A stretch of DNA of 64,000 bases from NCBI RefSeq assembly GCF_012641435.1, contig NZ_JABAIJ010000010.1, positions 1 through 64,000 of the forward strand, in the 5' to 3' direction. The translations under genes and the position numbers were made by a program. Shown here in pieces: positions 1 to 8,992 of the stretch (position 1 is the first letter of the stretch; every line of letters starts with the position of its first letter). Source of the stretch: Rhizobium sp. P38BS-XIX. GTDB taxonomy: Bacteria; Pseudomonadota; Alphaproteobacteria; Rhizobiales; Rhizobiaceae. Under the pieces are notes generated by a model. It had not been told where the DNA came from, made no database searches, and worked only from the letters and a program-made list of their open reading frames with translations.

Positions 1-241
1 CACCTTCCTGGATGATCTGGTTGGCGAACTGCATGTCGCTGCCGTTGCGGATCGTGACCTTGATGCCGGTTTCCTTGGTGAAACCATCCGCCCAGGCCTG
101 CGTCAGCGTCTCGTGCTGCGCGTTGTAAACCACGATGGTATCAGTCTCGGCAGCAAATGCCATGGTGGAAAAAAGCGTCGTACTTGTAAACACCGTCGTC
201 ATCGCAAACAGCGAAGCGGTGATAAAGCCAAAAGATTTCAT
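1..241 (-). CDS. Ferric-type ABC transporter substrate-binding protein, N-terminal part (cut by window edge)
   Basis: Only the first 80 codons are in the window; the gene runs off the left edge. It opens with a signal peptide (start MKSFGFITAS, cleavage probably after AFAAE). Next comes the pattern TIVVYNAQHE followed by FTKETGIKVTIRNG, typical of the FbpA/FutA/AfuA periplasmic binding proteins that deliver Fe3+ to an inner-membrane ABC importer. The metal-binding residues lie outside the window, so iron is inferred from the family and from the RirA-like box 50-70 bp upstream. The permease and ATPase genes presumably follow to the left. Confidence 0.8.
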   Translation of the reverse strand, partial: MKSFGFITASLFAMTTVFTSTTLFSTMAFAAETDTIVVYNAQHETLTQAWADGFTKETGIKVTIRNGSDMQFANQIIQEG

Positions 242-290
242 TAGTTTATAAAGACCCCGAGCTAGGTTGAAGAACGCTTCAGGCATCCCA

Positions 291-313
291 TTCTTGACTA
301 TTATATTCAAGAA
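291..313 (-). promoter_or_regulatory. RirA-type iron-responsive operator (IRO box) candidate
   Basis: A perfect inverted repeat TTCTTGA-N9-TCAAGAA contains the core TGA-N9-TCA, with TGA at 295-297 and TCA at 307-309. This is the established consensus for RirA, the iron-sulfur iron regulator of Rhizobiales. It lies 50-72 bp upstream of the ATG of the ferric-type binding protein, where it could overlap the promoter. That RirA binds here is inference. Confidence 0.65.
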
Positions 314-433
314 ATTTATTTGCACCGGAGAGAGATTTAAGTCGGGTTTTCACCTACGGGTTTCAGGTTCCTTTCAGGTGAGTATGACTGCATCGGCCCC
401 GCCGGAGACAGGCTGTCGTCCGAAAGATGCCGG

Positions 434-1789
434 CTACTCGGCCGAAAGACGCACGCAAGTGCCGACGGGCCTCGCCAATATTTCGAGACGCATCCCGTGT
501 AATCTCGCAACCGCGGAAACGAGACTGAGACCCAGACCGTTTCCGGCGGTGTTGCGGCTCTTCTCGGCCCTGTAGAACCGGCGAAGTACAGCCTCGGCGT
601 CTTCCGCAGGAATACCTATGCCAGTATCCTCGACGGTCATTGTCACCGCGTGTCCCTGACCTTCGACGCGGACGATCGCCTGGCCGTTTCTTGGCGTGAA
701 TTTGATCGCGTTGTCGATCAAGTTGGCGATTGCTTCGAATAGAAGGCTCGGATCACCGGAGATGACCGCGGGTTCATCGCTGCTCGATGTGTAAACCAGA
801 CTCACCCCACATTCTTCGGCTGCGGGCTCGAAGAATTCCACTGCATCGCGTGCGATGGTTTTCAGGTCGACCTCGACAAAGCCGGATCTGCGCAAGCCGT
901 CTTCCACCTCGGAAATGCGCAGCAGCGCGCCAAACGTCTTGAGTATATTGCGGACTTCCTCAAGCGATTCATCGACATAGCCATGATATTCCTCAACACT
1001 GCCGGCGCGCCGGCGCGCCCGTTCGAGGCTGCCCAGAAGGCGCGTCAGCGGCGTTCGCATATCATGTGCGATATTATCGCAGACGCCTTTGACTTCGTGC
1101 ATCAGGCGCTCGATCTCATTGAGCATTTCATTGACCACTGTGGCCAAACGGTCGATATCACCGCCGGCACGACCGGTTGGCAGTCGCTGGGTCAGGTCGC
1201 CCTTCATGATCTGCGCGGCCGTGTCGGATATCGCGTCAAGGCGCCGGACCGCGCCGAAGCCCACGGCTATCGCGCCAAGGAGCCCCAGTACTGCGGTGGT
1301 CAGCGATGCAAATAGCGTTGCATTTTCGAGGCGCTCGCGAAACTCGCGCTGCTCGTGCAGGCTCTGTGCCACAAGGAGTGTGCTGCCGTCGGCGCGGCGA
1401 TGCAGCAGGCCGCGATAATGATCCCGTTTTCCAAGGATACTGCTGGCAAAATCCATCGGCATGTCGAATGCCAGCGGCTGCGGATAGGAAAGCGCCATCC
1501 CGGACAAAAGGCTCCCATTCGCGTCAAAAAGCGAAAATGGCCGTTCAATGCTTGTTGAATCCTTGCTGCGCAGCGACAGTCGTGATGCGATTTCATCCGT
1601 TGGCAGTATCTGAAGCGATTGCATTTCACGCTGCAGCCACTCGTCCGTCCGCTGGTCGAGAAATCTCTGCATCTGCCAGTCAACGAACAGGAACAGGGCG
1701 CCGGCAGCGGCGCCGAATACCAGCAGAAAGGCAAGCGCCAGCCGGAAACCGCTTGTCCGAAGAAGTTCAACCGGTCGCATCAAGGACAT
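434..1789 (-). CDS. Two-component sensor histidine kinase (HAMP, HisKA, HATPase)
   Basis: A 451-residue membrane kinase. One transmembrane helix lies near residues 15-37 and a second near 158-180, with a sensor domain of about 120 residues between them in the periplasm. A HAMP linker follows, then the H-box IAHDMRTPLTRLLGSL with the phospho-acceptor His. The ATP-binding domain shows the N-box NLIDNAIKFTP, the G1 box DTGIGIP and the G2 box GNGLGLSLV. The start is placed at ATG 1789 because the upstream alternative at 1801 is GTG without a ribosome site. The start overlaps the end of the response regulator by 23 bp, so the two are translationally coupled. The signal sensed is unknown; the RND pump on the other side of the divergent promoter suggests an envelope stress or a toxic compound. 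Confidence 0.93.
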   Translation of the reverse strand: MSLMRPVELLRTSGFRLALAFLLVFGAAAGALFLFVDWQMQRFLDQRTDEWLQREMQSLQILPTDEIASRLSLRSKDSTSIERPFSLFDANGSLLSGMALSYPQPLAFDMPMDFASSILGKRDHYRGLLHRRADGSTLLVAQSLHEQREFRERLENATLFASLTTAVLGLLGAIAVGFGAVRRLDAISDTAAQIMKGDLTQRLPTGRAGGDIDRLATVVNEMLNEIERLMHEVKGVCDNIAHDMRTPLTRLLGSLERARRRAGSVEEYHGYVDESLEEVRNILKTFGALLRISEVEDGLRRSGFVEVDLKTIARDAVEFFEPAAEECGVSLVYTSSSDEPAVISGDPSLLFEAIANLIDNAIKFTPRNGQAIVRVEGQGHAVTMTVEDTGIGIPAEDAEAVLRRFYRAEKSRNTAGNGLGLSLVSAVARLHGMRLEILARPVGTCVRLSAE

Positions 1790-2450
1790 AGCCTGAACCA
1801 CGAAGCGTTCGGATGAGCGGTGACAGCCCGGGGAGATCCAGCTTCTTGCGAAGCTTGCTGATATGAACGTCGATGACGTTGGTCGCCTCGCCGTAGCGAT
1901 AATGCCATACTTCCTCGAACATCATCGTCCGCGTGACGATCTGGCCGGAATGTCGGGCCAGATATTCAAGCAACTGATATTCACGCGGCAGCAGATCGAT
2001 GACCTTGCCGCCGCGACTGGCCGTATGGGTCAAGAGGTTGATTTCGAGATCGCCGACCTTCAGCATCGTTTCCTGGGTCGCCTGCGTTCTGCGGCGCATG
2101 AGAACATCCAGGCGGGCGGTCAATTCCAACGCCTCGAAAGGCTTCGTCAAATAGTCGTCGCCACCTGCCTTCAGCCCACGCACCCTTTCGTCAACGGCAG
2201 ACAGAGCGCTGAGGATGAGGACCGGGGTTTGTACAGATGCCGCTCGCAGCGCCGCAAGCATGCCAAGCCCGTCCAGAGTTCCCGGCAGCATCCGGTCGAG
2301 GACAATGGCGTCAAATGTGCCCGAGATCGCCTTGACCAGACCATCGCGGCCATCCGGCGCTTGGGTGACGGTACAGCCGTGATCGACGAGAGCTGCCTCG
2401 ATCTCCGATGCTGTGCCCACATCATCCTCGACCACCAGTATCTTCGACAC
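1767..2450 (-). CDS. OmpR/PhoB-family response regulator, partner of the adjacent kinase
   Basis: 227 residues. The receiver domain (about 1-115) has the acidic pair ED9-D10, phospho-acceptor D52 in IVLDRMLPG and the conserved lysine in YLTKPF. The C-terminal winged helix (about 130-225) ends with the usual IRTLRGSGYVL. Translation starts at GTG 2450, preceded by GGAGG. It is the first gene of the kinase operon and is transcribed away from a second OmpR-type regulator. The shared 135-bp gap carries an inverted repeat that could be its operator. Confidence 0.93.
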   Translation of the reverse strand: MSKILVVEDDVGTASEIEAALVDHGCTVTQAPDGRDGLVKAISGTFDAIVLDRMLPGTLDGLGMLAALRAASVQTPVLILSALSAVDERVRGLKAGGDDYLTKPFEALELTARLDVLMRRRTQATQETMLKVGDLEINLLTHTASRGGKVIDLLPREYQLLEYLARHSGQIVTRTMMFEEVWHYRYGEATNVIDVHISKLRKKLDLPGLSPLIRTLRGSGYVLDATG

Positions 2451-2505
2451 ATTTCCTCCAAGAACGCTTTATAGTTGTTGCGCATTATCTAGGTAAGCGA
2501 TCGTG

Positions 2506-2527
2506 AATGTCCTTTCGCCTGGACATT
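2506..2527. promoter_or_regulatory. Inverted repeat in the divergent two-component promoter region
   Basis: AATGTCC at 2506-2512 and GGACATT at 2521-2527 form a perfect 7-bp inverted repeat with an 8-nt spacer. It lies 56 bp from the GTG of the leftward regulator and 58 bp from the ATG of the rightward one, so one bound protein could control both operons. A lone half-site AATGTCC recurs at 7701 before the DUF1344 gene. OmpR-family proteins more often bind direct repeats, so which protein binds here is open. Confidence 0.5.
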
Positions 2528-2585
2528 AAATCAATTTCATCTTCGCCCGCGTCCCGAACGACATGCCTAGTTCAATGAGGATTGA

Positions 2586-3257
2586 ATGCGCCTACTCCTA
2601 GTTGAGGATGATGACCGAAGTGCGGCCTATCTAAAGCGCGGCCTCTCCGAATCCGGGCATGTCGTTGACATAGCTGCCGACGGCGAACTCGGTCTCGCCC
2701 TGGCAATGGAGCTGATTTACGATGGCCTCGTTGTCGATAGGCTTTTGCCGAAACTCGACGGCATCGAATTGGTAAAGCGCCTTCGGGACATGAAGGTGAA
2801 TGTCCCTGTCATCATGGTGAGCGCGCTTGGAAGTTCTATGGATCGGGTGGAAGGGCTTCGCGCCGGATGCGACGACTATCTTCCCAAGCCCTTCTTTTTT
2901 TCCGAACTGCTTGCACGCATTGAGGCAATCACAAAGCACTTCATTGCGGACGGGCATGAAAATACGCTGGTTGTCGGAGACTTGTCGCTGGATATTAGGC
3001 GACGCATCGCACGCAGGAAGGACCGCGTGATCGATCTGCAATTTCGAGAGTTCCTACTTCTCCAGGCTCTCATGCGCAATGCCGGTTCGATCGTGACACG
3101 CAGCATGTTGCTTGAAGCCGCATGGGATTATGCGTTTGATCCGAGGGGGAACATCGTCGACATGCACGTTCACCGATTGCGAAAAAAAATCGATGCGGGG
3201 GAAGCAACGAGTATGATCGCTACCGTTCAAGGCGCGGGATACATCATCAAGCCCTGA
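2586..3257 (+). CDS. OmpR-family response regulator without an adjacent kinase
   Basis: 223 residues. The receiver domain has acidic residues E7-D10, phospho-acceptor D51 in LVVDRLLPKLDG and YLPKPFF in place of the usual TKPF. A winged-helix output domain follows, ending TVQGAGYIIKP. No histidine kinase accompanies it; it is followed by the membrane-fusion and permease genes of an RND pump and most likely activates them. It could be phosphorylated by the divergently encoded kinase or by a distant one. The ATG is preceded by a short GAGG. Confidence 0.9.
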   Translation: MRLLLVEDDDRSAAYLKRGLSESGHVVDIAADGELGLALAMELIYDGLVVDRLLPKLDGIELVKRLRDMKVNVPVIMVSALGSSMDRVEGLRAGCDDYLPKPFFFSELLARIEAITKHFIADGHENTLVVGDLSLDIRRRIARRKDRVIDLQFREFLLLQALMRNAGSIVTRSMLLEAAWDYAFDPRGNIVDMHVHRLRKKIDAGEATSMIATVQGAGYIIKP

Positions 3258-3395
3258 CCTCTCCGTCGGACTCAACATAAAATATTTTTCATCCTGGCGC
3301 GAATTCGCCGCCACATGCGATCCCTCACATTCCAAAGCGTGCTCGGAAGGACCCGTCCTTGCCGTGCAAGTATAAACGCTTGATGGAGTATTGCC

Positions 3396-4598
3396 GTGGA
3401 TCGTTCCCCGAATGGGTCAAACAGGTCGGGTAGAGCCTATTATATTTTTGGAATAAGCACATTGCTTCTGGCGGGAGCAACTGCGGTTTATGTCGTGTCA
3501 TGGCCGAAGGCCGGACTGGGCAAGACCAACACGCCTGCTGCCGCCTCCGCGCCGATCCCGGTTCAAACAGCCAGGGTGGCAACCGAGGATCTCCCCGTCG
3601 TCCGCAGCGGTCTCGGCATCGTATCGCCCTTGACGGCAGTCGACGTCAAAGTCCGGGTCGAAGGTCAACTGCAACGCATCGCCTTTTCCGAGGGGCAGGA
3701 CGTGAAGGCGGGGGACGCCTTGGCGGCCATAGATCCACGCCCCTATGCGGCGGCGGTGGCGCAGGCACAGGCGGATTACGACAAGGAACTGGCTCAGCTC
3801 GAACAGGCAAAAATTGACGAGGCGAGGGCGCAGAAACTGACATCGACCGGCAGCGGCACCACTCAGGCGGCTCAAACTGCCGCCGCACAGGTCAAGGTTA
3901 TGGACGCGACGGCGGCATCGGGAAGGGCTGCGCTCGACACGGCTAAACTCAATCTGGAATTTGCGACGATAACGGCGCCGATCAGCGGAAGAGTGGGGCT
4001 GCGTCAACAACAGGAGGGCGCGATCCTGCATGCGACCGATGCGACAGGCATCGTAACGGTCACACAGATGCATCCCATTGCTGTCGAGTTCACGCTTACC
4101 CAGGACGATCTTCCAGATCTGACCGCCGGGCAATCGAAGGGACAGCTGATCGTTCAGGCGTTCAGTCGGGACAGAGCAAAACATCTCGCCGACGGAAAAC
4201 TGAGCGCCATCGATAGTCAGGTCGACTCGTCTACCGGCATGGTCAAGTTGAAGGCCGTGTTTGCAAACGATGATCTGACGCTTTGGCCGGGCGAGCTTGT
4301 GACGGCAAACATAACATTGCGGACCGATCTAGGCTCGATCGTCGTGCCGACATCGGCCATTCAAAACGGCCAGTCCGGGCCTTACGTTTTTGTCGTGAGT
4401 CCCGACAACAAGGTGGCGACCGCTTCCGTCTCGACGGGCGCTTCCTATGCCGGGCTGGTGGCCGTCACGAAAGGCGTGGCAAGCGGTGAAACCGTTGTTA
4501 CATCGGGACAGTCCCGACTGACCGACGGGACAACGGTATCCGCGCGAGATGACGATGCGAAGAAGCTGGCGGCAGCCGGCGAGGAGAAGATCCAATGA
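3396..4598 (+). CDS. RND efflux periplasmic adaptor (membrane fusion protein, MdtA-like)
   Basis: 400 residues. An N-terminal membrane anchor lies near residues 12-32. A lipoyl/barrel-sandwich domain opens with VKVRVEGQLQRIAF and is split by an alpha-helical hairpin rich in Ala and Gln (about residues 115-180). It resumes at TITAPISGRVGLRQ and is followed by the beta-barrel and membrane-proximal domains. Such proteins link the inner-membrane RND pump to an outer-membrane channel. Translation starts at GTG 3396 after TGGAG. The gene overlaps the permease by 4 bp (ATGA). No outer-membrane factor is encoded here, so the pump presumably uses a TolC homologue from elsewhere. Confidence 0.93.
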   Translation: MDRSPNGSNRSGRAYYIFGISTLLLAGATAVYVVSWPKAGLGKTNTPAAASAPIPVQTARVATEDLPVVRSGLGIVSPLTAVDVKVRVEGQLQRIAFSEGQDVKAGDALAAIDPRPYAAAVAQAQADYDKELAQLEQAKIDEARAQKLTSTGSGTTQAAQTAAAQVKVMDATAASGRAALDTAKLNLEFATITAPISGRVGLRQQQEGAILHATDATGIVTVTQMHPIAVEFTLTQDDLPDLTAGQSKGQLIVQAFSRDRAKHLADGKLSAIDSQVDSSTGMVKLKAVFANDDLTLWPGELVTANITLRTDLGSIVVPTSAIQNGQSGPYVFVVSPDNKVATASVSTGASYAGLVAVTKGVASGETVVTSGQSRLTDGTTVSARDDDAKKLAAAGEEKIQ

Positions 4599-7500
4599 AC
4601 ATTTCATCGATCTTCATTCAGCGCCGGATAGGAACCTGTTTGTTGGCGGCGGGGCTCCTGATCGTCGGATCGATCGCCTACGGATTGCTACCCGTCGCAT
4701 CTCTCCCCCAGGTCGATTTTCCAACAATCCAGATTTCCACCTCGCTCCCCGGCGCAAACGCCGAAACCATGGCAACTTCGGTTGCGACGCCGCTCGAAAA
4801 TCAATTGTCGACCATTTCCGGTGTCTCGCAAATGACATCGACAAGTTCGTCCGGGCGAACCTCGATTACGATGCAATTCGATCTCAACAGAGATATCAAC
4901 GCCGCCGCCCAGGATGTACAGGCCGCCATCAGTGCCGCCAGCGGACAATTGCCCAAAGACCTTCCGGCCGCGCCGACCTTTCACAAGAGCAACCCCGCCG
5001 AGGCAACGATCCTTACCTTGGCGCTGACGTCGGACCGTATTCCAACGACCGAGCTCGACCATTACGCCGAAGACATCATCTCGCAGCAGGTCTCCCAGAT
5101 GAACGGCGTGGGCCTGGTGGACTATCATGGCCCGCAACGACCGGCGATCCGTATCCGACTGGACCCGGACAAGGTGGCGGCGCGGGGTCTGACGCTCGAG
5201 GACGTTCGAAGCGCCATTGGCGTACAGACGGTCAATCAACCGAAGGGACAACTGGTCGGCAACGGAAGAACGACAGTTCTCGATGCCACCGATCAGATCA
5301 TGGATGTTCAGGCATTCCGCTCCATGGTTATCGCCTACAAGAACGGTTCGCCAATTAGAGCAGATGACCTTGGCACCGTCATCTCAGCTCCCGAGGACGT
5401 CAATCAGGCGGCCTGGTTGCAGAATACGCGTTCCGTCATGCTCGACGTCCACAAGATGGCGGGTTCCAATGTTCTCGACACCATCGATGGGATCAAGGCG
5501 AGGTTGCCTCAGATGGAGGCCGCGCTGCCGCCTGGTGTCAAGCTTTCTGTGGTGGCCGACAGATCCGGTCTGATCCAGTCCTCTGTGGACGATGTGAAGA
5601 CAACGATCTTGATCACTATCGGTCTTGTCGTGCTGGTGATCTTCAGCTTCCTACGAAATCTGTGGGCGACGGTCATTCCAGCGGCGACGATCCCCCTGTC
5701 GCTGATCGGGACTTTCGCCATCATGTATCTTGCCGGTTACAGCCTGGACAACCTGTCGCTGATGGGCCTGACGATTGCGGTCGGATTTGTCGTCGACGAC
5801 GCGATCGTCGTCATTGAAAACGTGATGCGCCATGTGGAGGAGGGGAAGTCAACGCTTGAGGCGGCGACCGAGGGCTCGAGAGAGGTCGGATTCACCATCG
5901 TTTCGATGACCGTATCTCTTGTCGCCGTGTTTATCCCGATTTTGCTGATGGGAGGGATCGTCGGGCGCCTGTTTCGTGAATTCGCCGTGACGATCAGCGT
6001 TGCGATCATCATCTCCGGCCTTGTGTCATTGACGGTCACGCCGATGATGTGCGCCTGGCTGATAAAGCATGATCACGATCGTCCGCATGGCGCATTGTTT
6101 CGATGGAGTGAGGTGCTTTTTGAAAATTGCACGGCAGCCTATGGAAAGGCATTGGATGTCGTCCTTCGGTATCGTGCGATTACACTCGTTGTCGCCGTTG
6201 CCACGATGGCCGTCACGGGCTGGCTTTATGTGTCCATCCCCAAAGGCTTCCTGCCCCAGCAGGACACCGGCTGGGTGCAGGGGCAGGCGCAGGCCGCGAC
6301 CGACATTTCCTTTGCGGACATGTCCGCAAAGATGCAGTCGCTGGCAAAAATCGTCCTGGCTGATCCAGCGGTTGACAACGCCGCCTATTGGATCAATCCC
6401 AGCCCCTCTGCCAGTGTCGGCCAAATTCAGATCAACCTGAAGCCAATGGGGAGCCGCAGCCCCGCAGCCGTGGTACTGGCGCGTCTGCGCAGCGCGACAT
6501 CGGGTTTGGAGGGTTTGACGGTTGGCCTGCAGGTTCGCCAGGACATACAGGTCGGTGGCCGCGCGTCAGCCTCCCAGTATCAATATACGCTTCAAGATCC
6601 GGACACGGCGGAGCTCGACAAGTGGGCGGCGACCATGACCAAGGTTCTCAAGGGGCTGCCCCAGCTGCAGGACGTGATCTCCGACAAGCAGAAAGCCGCG
6701 ACGAGCGTTACGCTTGACATCGACCGGTCGACGGCATCGCGCCTCGGCGTGAATGTGTCTCAGATCGATCAGACGCTCTACGACGCCTTCGGACAGCGTC
6801 AGGTCGCGACACTGTATACACAGGTTAGCCAATATCACGTCGTCATGGAGCTCGCGCCAGAGTTTGCGCTGACACCGGAAGCGCTGTCGCACCTTTATGT
6901 AAAGTCGGCTACGACCAACAAGCTCATCCCTTTGAGCATGCTTGGAACGCTGAAAAGCGGCGTGCTGCCGGTATCCATCAATCATCAAGGCTCGATGCCG
7001 GCCACGACGATCTCCTTCAATTTGAGCCCCGGCAATGCGCTGAGCGATGCGGTCACGGCGATCAAGGCGGCAGAGACCAGCGCTGGCATGCCGGCAACCG
7101 TCATAGGGTCGTTCCAGGGGACCGCGCAGGCCTTTCAGGATTCACTGAGAAGCCAGCCTTGGCTCATTCTGGCGGCCGTCGTTGCCGTCTATATCGTGCT
7201 GGGTATCCTTTACGAAAGCGCCATTCATCCGCTGACGATTATCTCGACGCTTCCATCCGCGGGCCTCGGCGCTCTGCTGGCGCTGAAGCTTGCCAATCTG
7301 GATCTCTCCATCATGGGCATGATCGGCATCATCCTCCTGATCGGAATTGTCAAAAAGAACGCGATCATGATGATCGATTTCGCGCTGGACGCCGAGCGAA
7401 CGCAGAATCTGACGCCTCTCGATGCCATTCGGCAGGCATGCATGTTGCGGTTTCGACCAATCATGATGACAACGCTTTCCGCCCTGTTCGGCGCTGTCCC

Positions 7501-7690
7501 GCTTGCCTTGGGAACGGGTCCAGGCTCCGAATTGCGTGTCCCGCTCGGAATCGCGATCGTCGGCGGGCTGATTGTCTCGCAGGCGCTGACCTTGTTTACC
7601 ACGCCGGTCATTTACCTCGCCTTTGACAGGTTGCAGGGCAACAGAGCCCGCAAACAATCTCATGTCCAGGCCGCCATCGCCTCACTTTGA
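4595..7690 (+). CDS. RND-family efflux permease (HAE1/MdtB-MdtC-like)
   Basis: 1031 residues, normal for the family. It has an N-terminal helix, two large periplasmic loops and two sets of transmembrane helices. The proton-relay pair D401-D402 is seen in GFVVDDAIVVIEN in the fourth helix. The second half carries GIVKKNAIMMIDFALDAE and the conserved LRFRPIMMTTLSALFGAVPLA. It expels small toxic molecules using proton motive force. A single permease gene suggests a homotrimer rather than an MdtBC heterotrimer. It is translationally coupled to the adaptor gene and lies behind the orphan response regulator. Confidence 0.95.
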   Translation: MNISSIFIQRRIGTCLLAAGLLIVGSIAYGLLPVASLPQVDFPTIQISTSLPGANAETMATSVATPLENQLSTISGVSQMTSTSSSGRTSITMQFDLNRDINAAAQDVQAAISAASGQLPKDLPAAPTFHKSNPAEATILTLALTSDRIPTTELDHYAEDIISQQVSQMNGVGLVDYHGPQRPAIRIRLDPDKVAARGLTLEDVRSAIGVQTVNQPKGQLVGNGRTTVLDATDQIMDVQAFRSMVIAYKNGSPIRADDLGTVISAPEDVNQAAWLQNTRSVMLDVHKMAGSNVLDTIDGIKARLPQMEAALPPGVKLSVVADRSGLIQSSVDDVKTTILITIGLVVLVIFSFLRNLWATVIPAATIPLSLIGTFAIMYLAGYSLDNLSLMGLTIAVGFVVDDAIVVIENVMRHVEEGKSTLEAATEGSREVGFTIVSMTVSLVAVFIPILLMGGIVGRLFREFAVTISVAIIISGLVSLTVTPMMCAWLIKHDHDRPHGALFRWSEVLFENCTAAYGKALDVVLRYRAITLVVAVATMAVTGWLYVSIPKGFLPQQDTGWVQGQAQAATDISFADMSAKMQSLAKIVLADPAVDNAAYWINPSPSASVGQIQINLKPMGSRSPAAVVLARLRSATSGLEGLTVGLQVRQDIQVGGRASASQYQYTLQDPDTAELDKWAATMTKVLKGLPQLQDVISDKQKAATSVTLDIDRSTASRLGVNVSQIDQTLYDAFGQRQVATLYTQVSQYHVVMELAPEFALTPEALSHLYVKSATTNKLIPLSMLGTLKSGVLPVSINHQGSMPATTISFNLSPGNALSDAVTAIKAAETSAGMPATVIGSFQGTAQAFQDSLRSQPWLILAAVVAVYIVLGILYESAIHPLTIISTLPSAGLGALLALKLANLDLSIMGMIGIILLIGIVKKNAIMMIDFALDAERTQNLTPLDAIRQACMLRFRPIMMTTLSALFGAVPLALGTGPGSELRVPLGIAIVGGLIVSQALTLFTTPVIYLAFDRLQGNRARKQSHVQAAIASL

Positions 7691-7828
7691 GGCCTTCCGG
7701 AATGTCCGATTTGTAAGAATTCCGCAAACTGCCGGGAAGATTTGAGGCGCAACCTCCAGACGGATCGGAAATACCGATCAGTGGTCTGAGCACCACAGCA
7801 TCATGCCCGCCAACACAAGGAGTAAATC

Positions 7829-8089
7829 ATGCTGAAAAACGTTTTGCCGATTGGCATTATCGCGATCTGGACGTTGGTCGCCGGCGTCGCGATGGCTCGC
7901 GATGAGACCGGAACGATCACCAACATCAACGCCAAGGCAGACCAGTTCACCCTTTCGACGGGGACGACAGTCAATCTGCCGGAGAATATAGAAGTCGAAA
8001 GTTTGAAGGTCGGCGAGCGCGTAGCCGTTCGATATTCAATCCAGAAATCGGGCGTTGCCATGGCTTCGAAGGTGACGCCGGCAAAATAG
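7829..8089 (+). CDS. DUF1344-family small periplasmic protein
   Basis: 86 residues. A signal peptide (MLKNVLPIGIIAIW, cleavage near VAMA) precedes a small beta-rich domain, DETGTITNINAKADQFTLS and a later VAVRYSIQKSG. This matches DUF1344, a family of small exported proteins frequent in Rhizobiales with no known function. An AAGGAG ribosome site lies just before the ATG. A strong terminator follows, so it is transcribed alone or as the last gene of the efflux operon, which ends 138 bp upstream. Confidence 0.85.
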   Translation: MLKNVLPIGIIAIWTLVAGVAMARDETGTITNINAKADQFTLSTGTTVNLPENIEVESLKVGERVAVRYSIQKSGVAMASKVTPAK

Positions 8090-8096
8090 CAATTCT

Positions 8097-8133
8097 GATC
8101 AGGGGCGCTGCCTTACGGCGCCCCTGATCTTTT
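8097..8133 (+). terminator. Rho-independent terminator after the DUF1344 gene
   Basis: The arms GATCAGGGGCGC (8097-8108) and GCGCCCCTGATC (8118-8129) form a perfect 12-bp stem with a 9-nt loop, followed by TTTT. Confidence 0.93.
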
Positions 8134-8228
8134 CGCGCGAAGCAAAACTGCCGTCCATGGCTAGGATTTCAGGGAGCTGTCAGTCCTTTCGGGCATATCA
8201 ACGCAAATGGCAAAAGCGAAGAAATTGA

Positions 8229-8915
8229 GTGGCTCTCGATCATCCCACATATAACAAGCCGTCCTCGGTAGAGATTGCAGCTGCGGTATGCATCGGTGTC
8301 GGCTGTCTGATCACATTGAGCATATGCCTTGGCATAACATGGTCTCTTGACGACGAAGTTCTTCTTGCATTGCGCAATAGCAACGATCTTGGTCTGCCCC
8401 TCGGACCTGTCTGGTTTTCCCAGGCGATGGTCGTTATGACGAACCTTGGAAGCTCCCTTGTGACCGGATTGCTTGCAGTGATCGCAGTGTCGCTGCTCCT
8501 CATAGCGGCAGCCTTTCGGCAGGCTATCTTTATTGCGCTTGCTTTCGCGGGCGCTGAACTGCTGGGCAACGGCATCAAACCTCTGATCGGCAGGTTGAGG
8601 CCAGACATTGTTCCCCATCTGGTCGAAGCGAGCGGCGAGAGCTTTCCGAGCGGCCACTCCACTCTATCGTCCGCCGTCTATCTCGGCCTGGCTCTTTTAT
8701 GGTCATCGCGGATCGCATCCCGCAATGGACGCTTCGCCTGCATGACGATGGCAATTTTCGTCACGGGCCTCGTCGGCTTCTCGCGCATTTTTCTCGGTGT
8801 TCACTTTCCGAGCGACGTCATCGGGGGATGGGCGCTTGGGGCGGGCTGGACTTTGTTGGCGTGGAGATTTTTGGCGCCGGGATCATCGACCAAGAGTGGA
8901 ACGTTAAATCGCTGA
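8229..8915 (+). CDS. PAP2-family membrane phosphatase
   Basis: 228 residues with about five or six transmembrane helices. All three PAP2 signature motifs are visible: KPLIGRLRP, PSGHS and SRIFLGVHFPSD, which contain the catalytic His and Asp and the phosphate-binding Arg and Lys. These enzymes hydrolyse lipid phosphates such as undecaprenyl pyrophosphate, phosphatidic acid or lipid A phosphates at the outer face of the inner membrane. The start is GTG 8229, the only reasonable in-frame start before the first helix. It stands alone; the next gene belongs to another unit. Confidence 0.9.
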   Translation: MALDHPTYNKPSSVEIAAAVCIGVGCLITLSICLGITWSLDDEVLLALRNSNDLGLPLGPVWFSQAMVVMTNLGSSLVTGLLAVIAVSLLLIAAAFRQAIFIALAFAGAELLGNGIKPLIGRLRPDIVPHLVEASGESFPSGHSTLSSAVYLGLALLWSSRIASRNGRFACMTMAIFVTGLVGFSRIFLGVHFPSDVIGGWALGAGWTLLAWRFLAPGSSTKSGTLNR

Positions 8916-8955
8916 AAGCTGCCAATTGTCATTGTCTTGAAATAAACATTTCATA

Positions 8956-8965
8956 GATAGCTATC
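8956..8965. promoter_or_regulatory. Palindrome before the RpiR-type regulator
   Basis: GATAGCTATC is a perfect 10-bp palindrome, flanked by TCAT on the left and ATGA on the right. It lies 27 bp upstream of the preferred regulator start at 8993, where an autoregulatory operator could sit. A single short palindrome is weak evidence. Confidence 0.3.
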
Positions 8966-8992
8966 ATGAAGTGTTTGCGACCGAGTAGCGTG

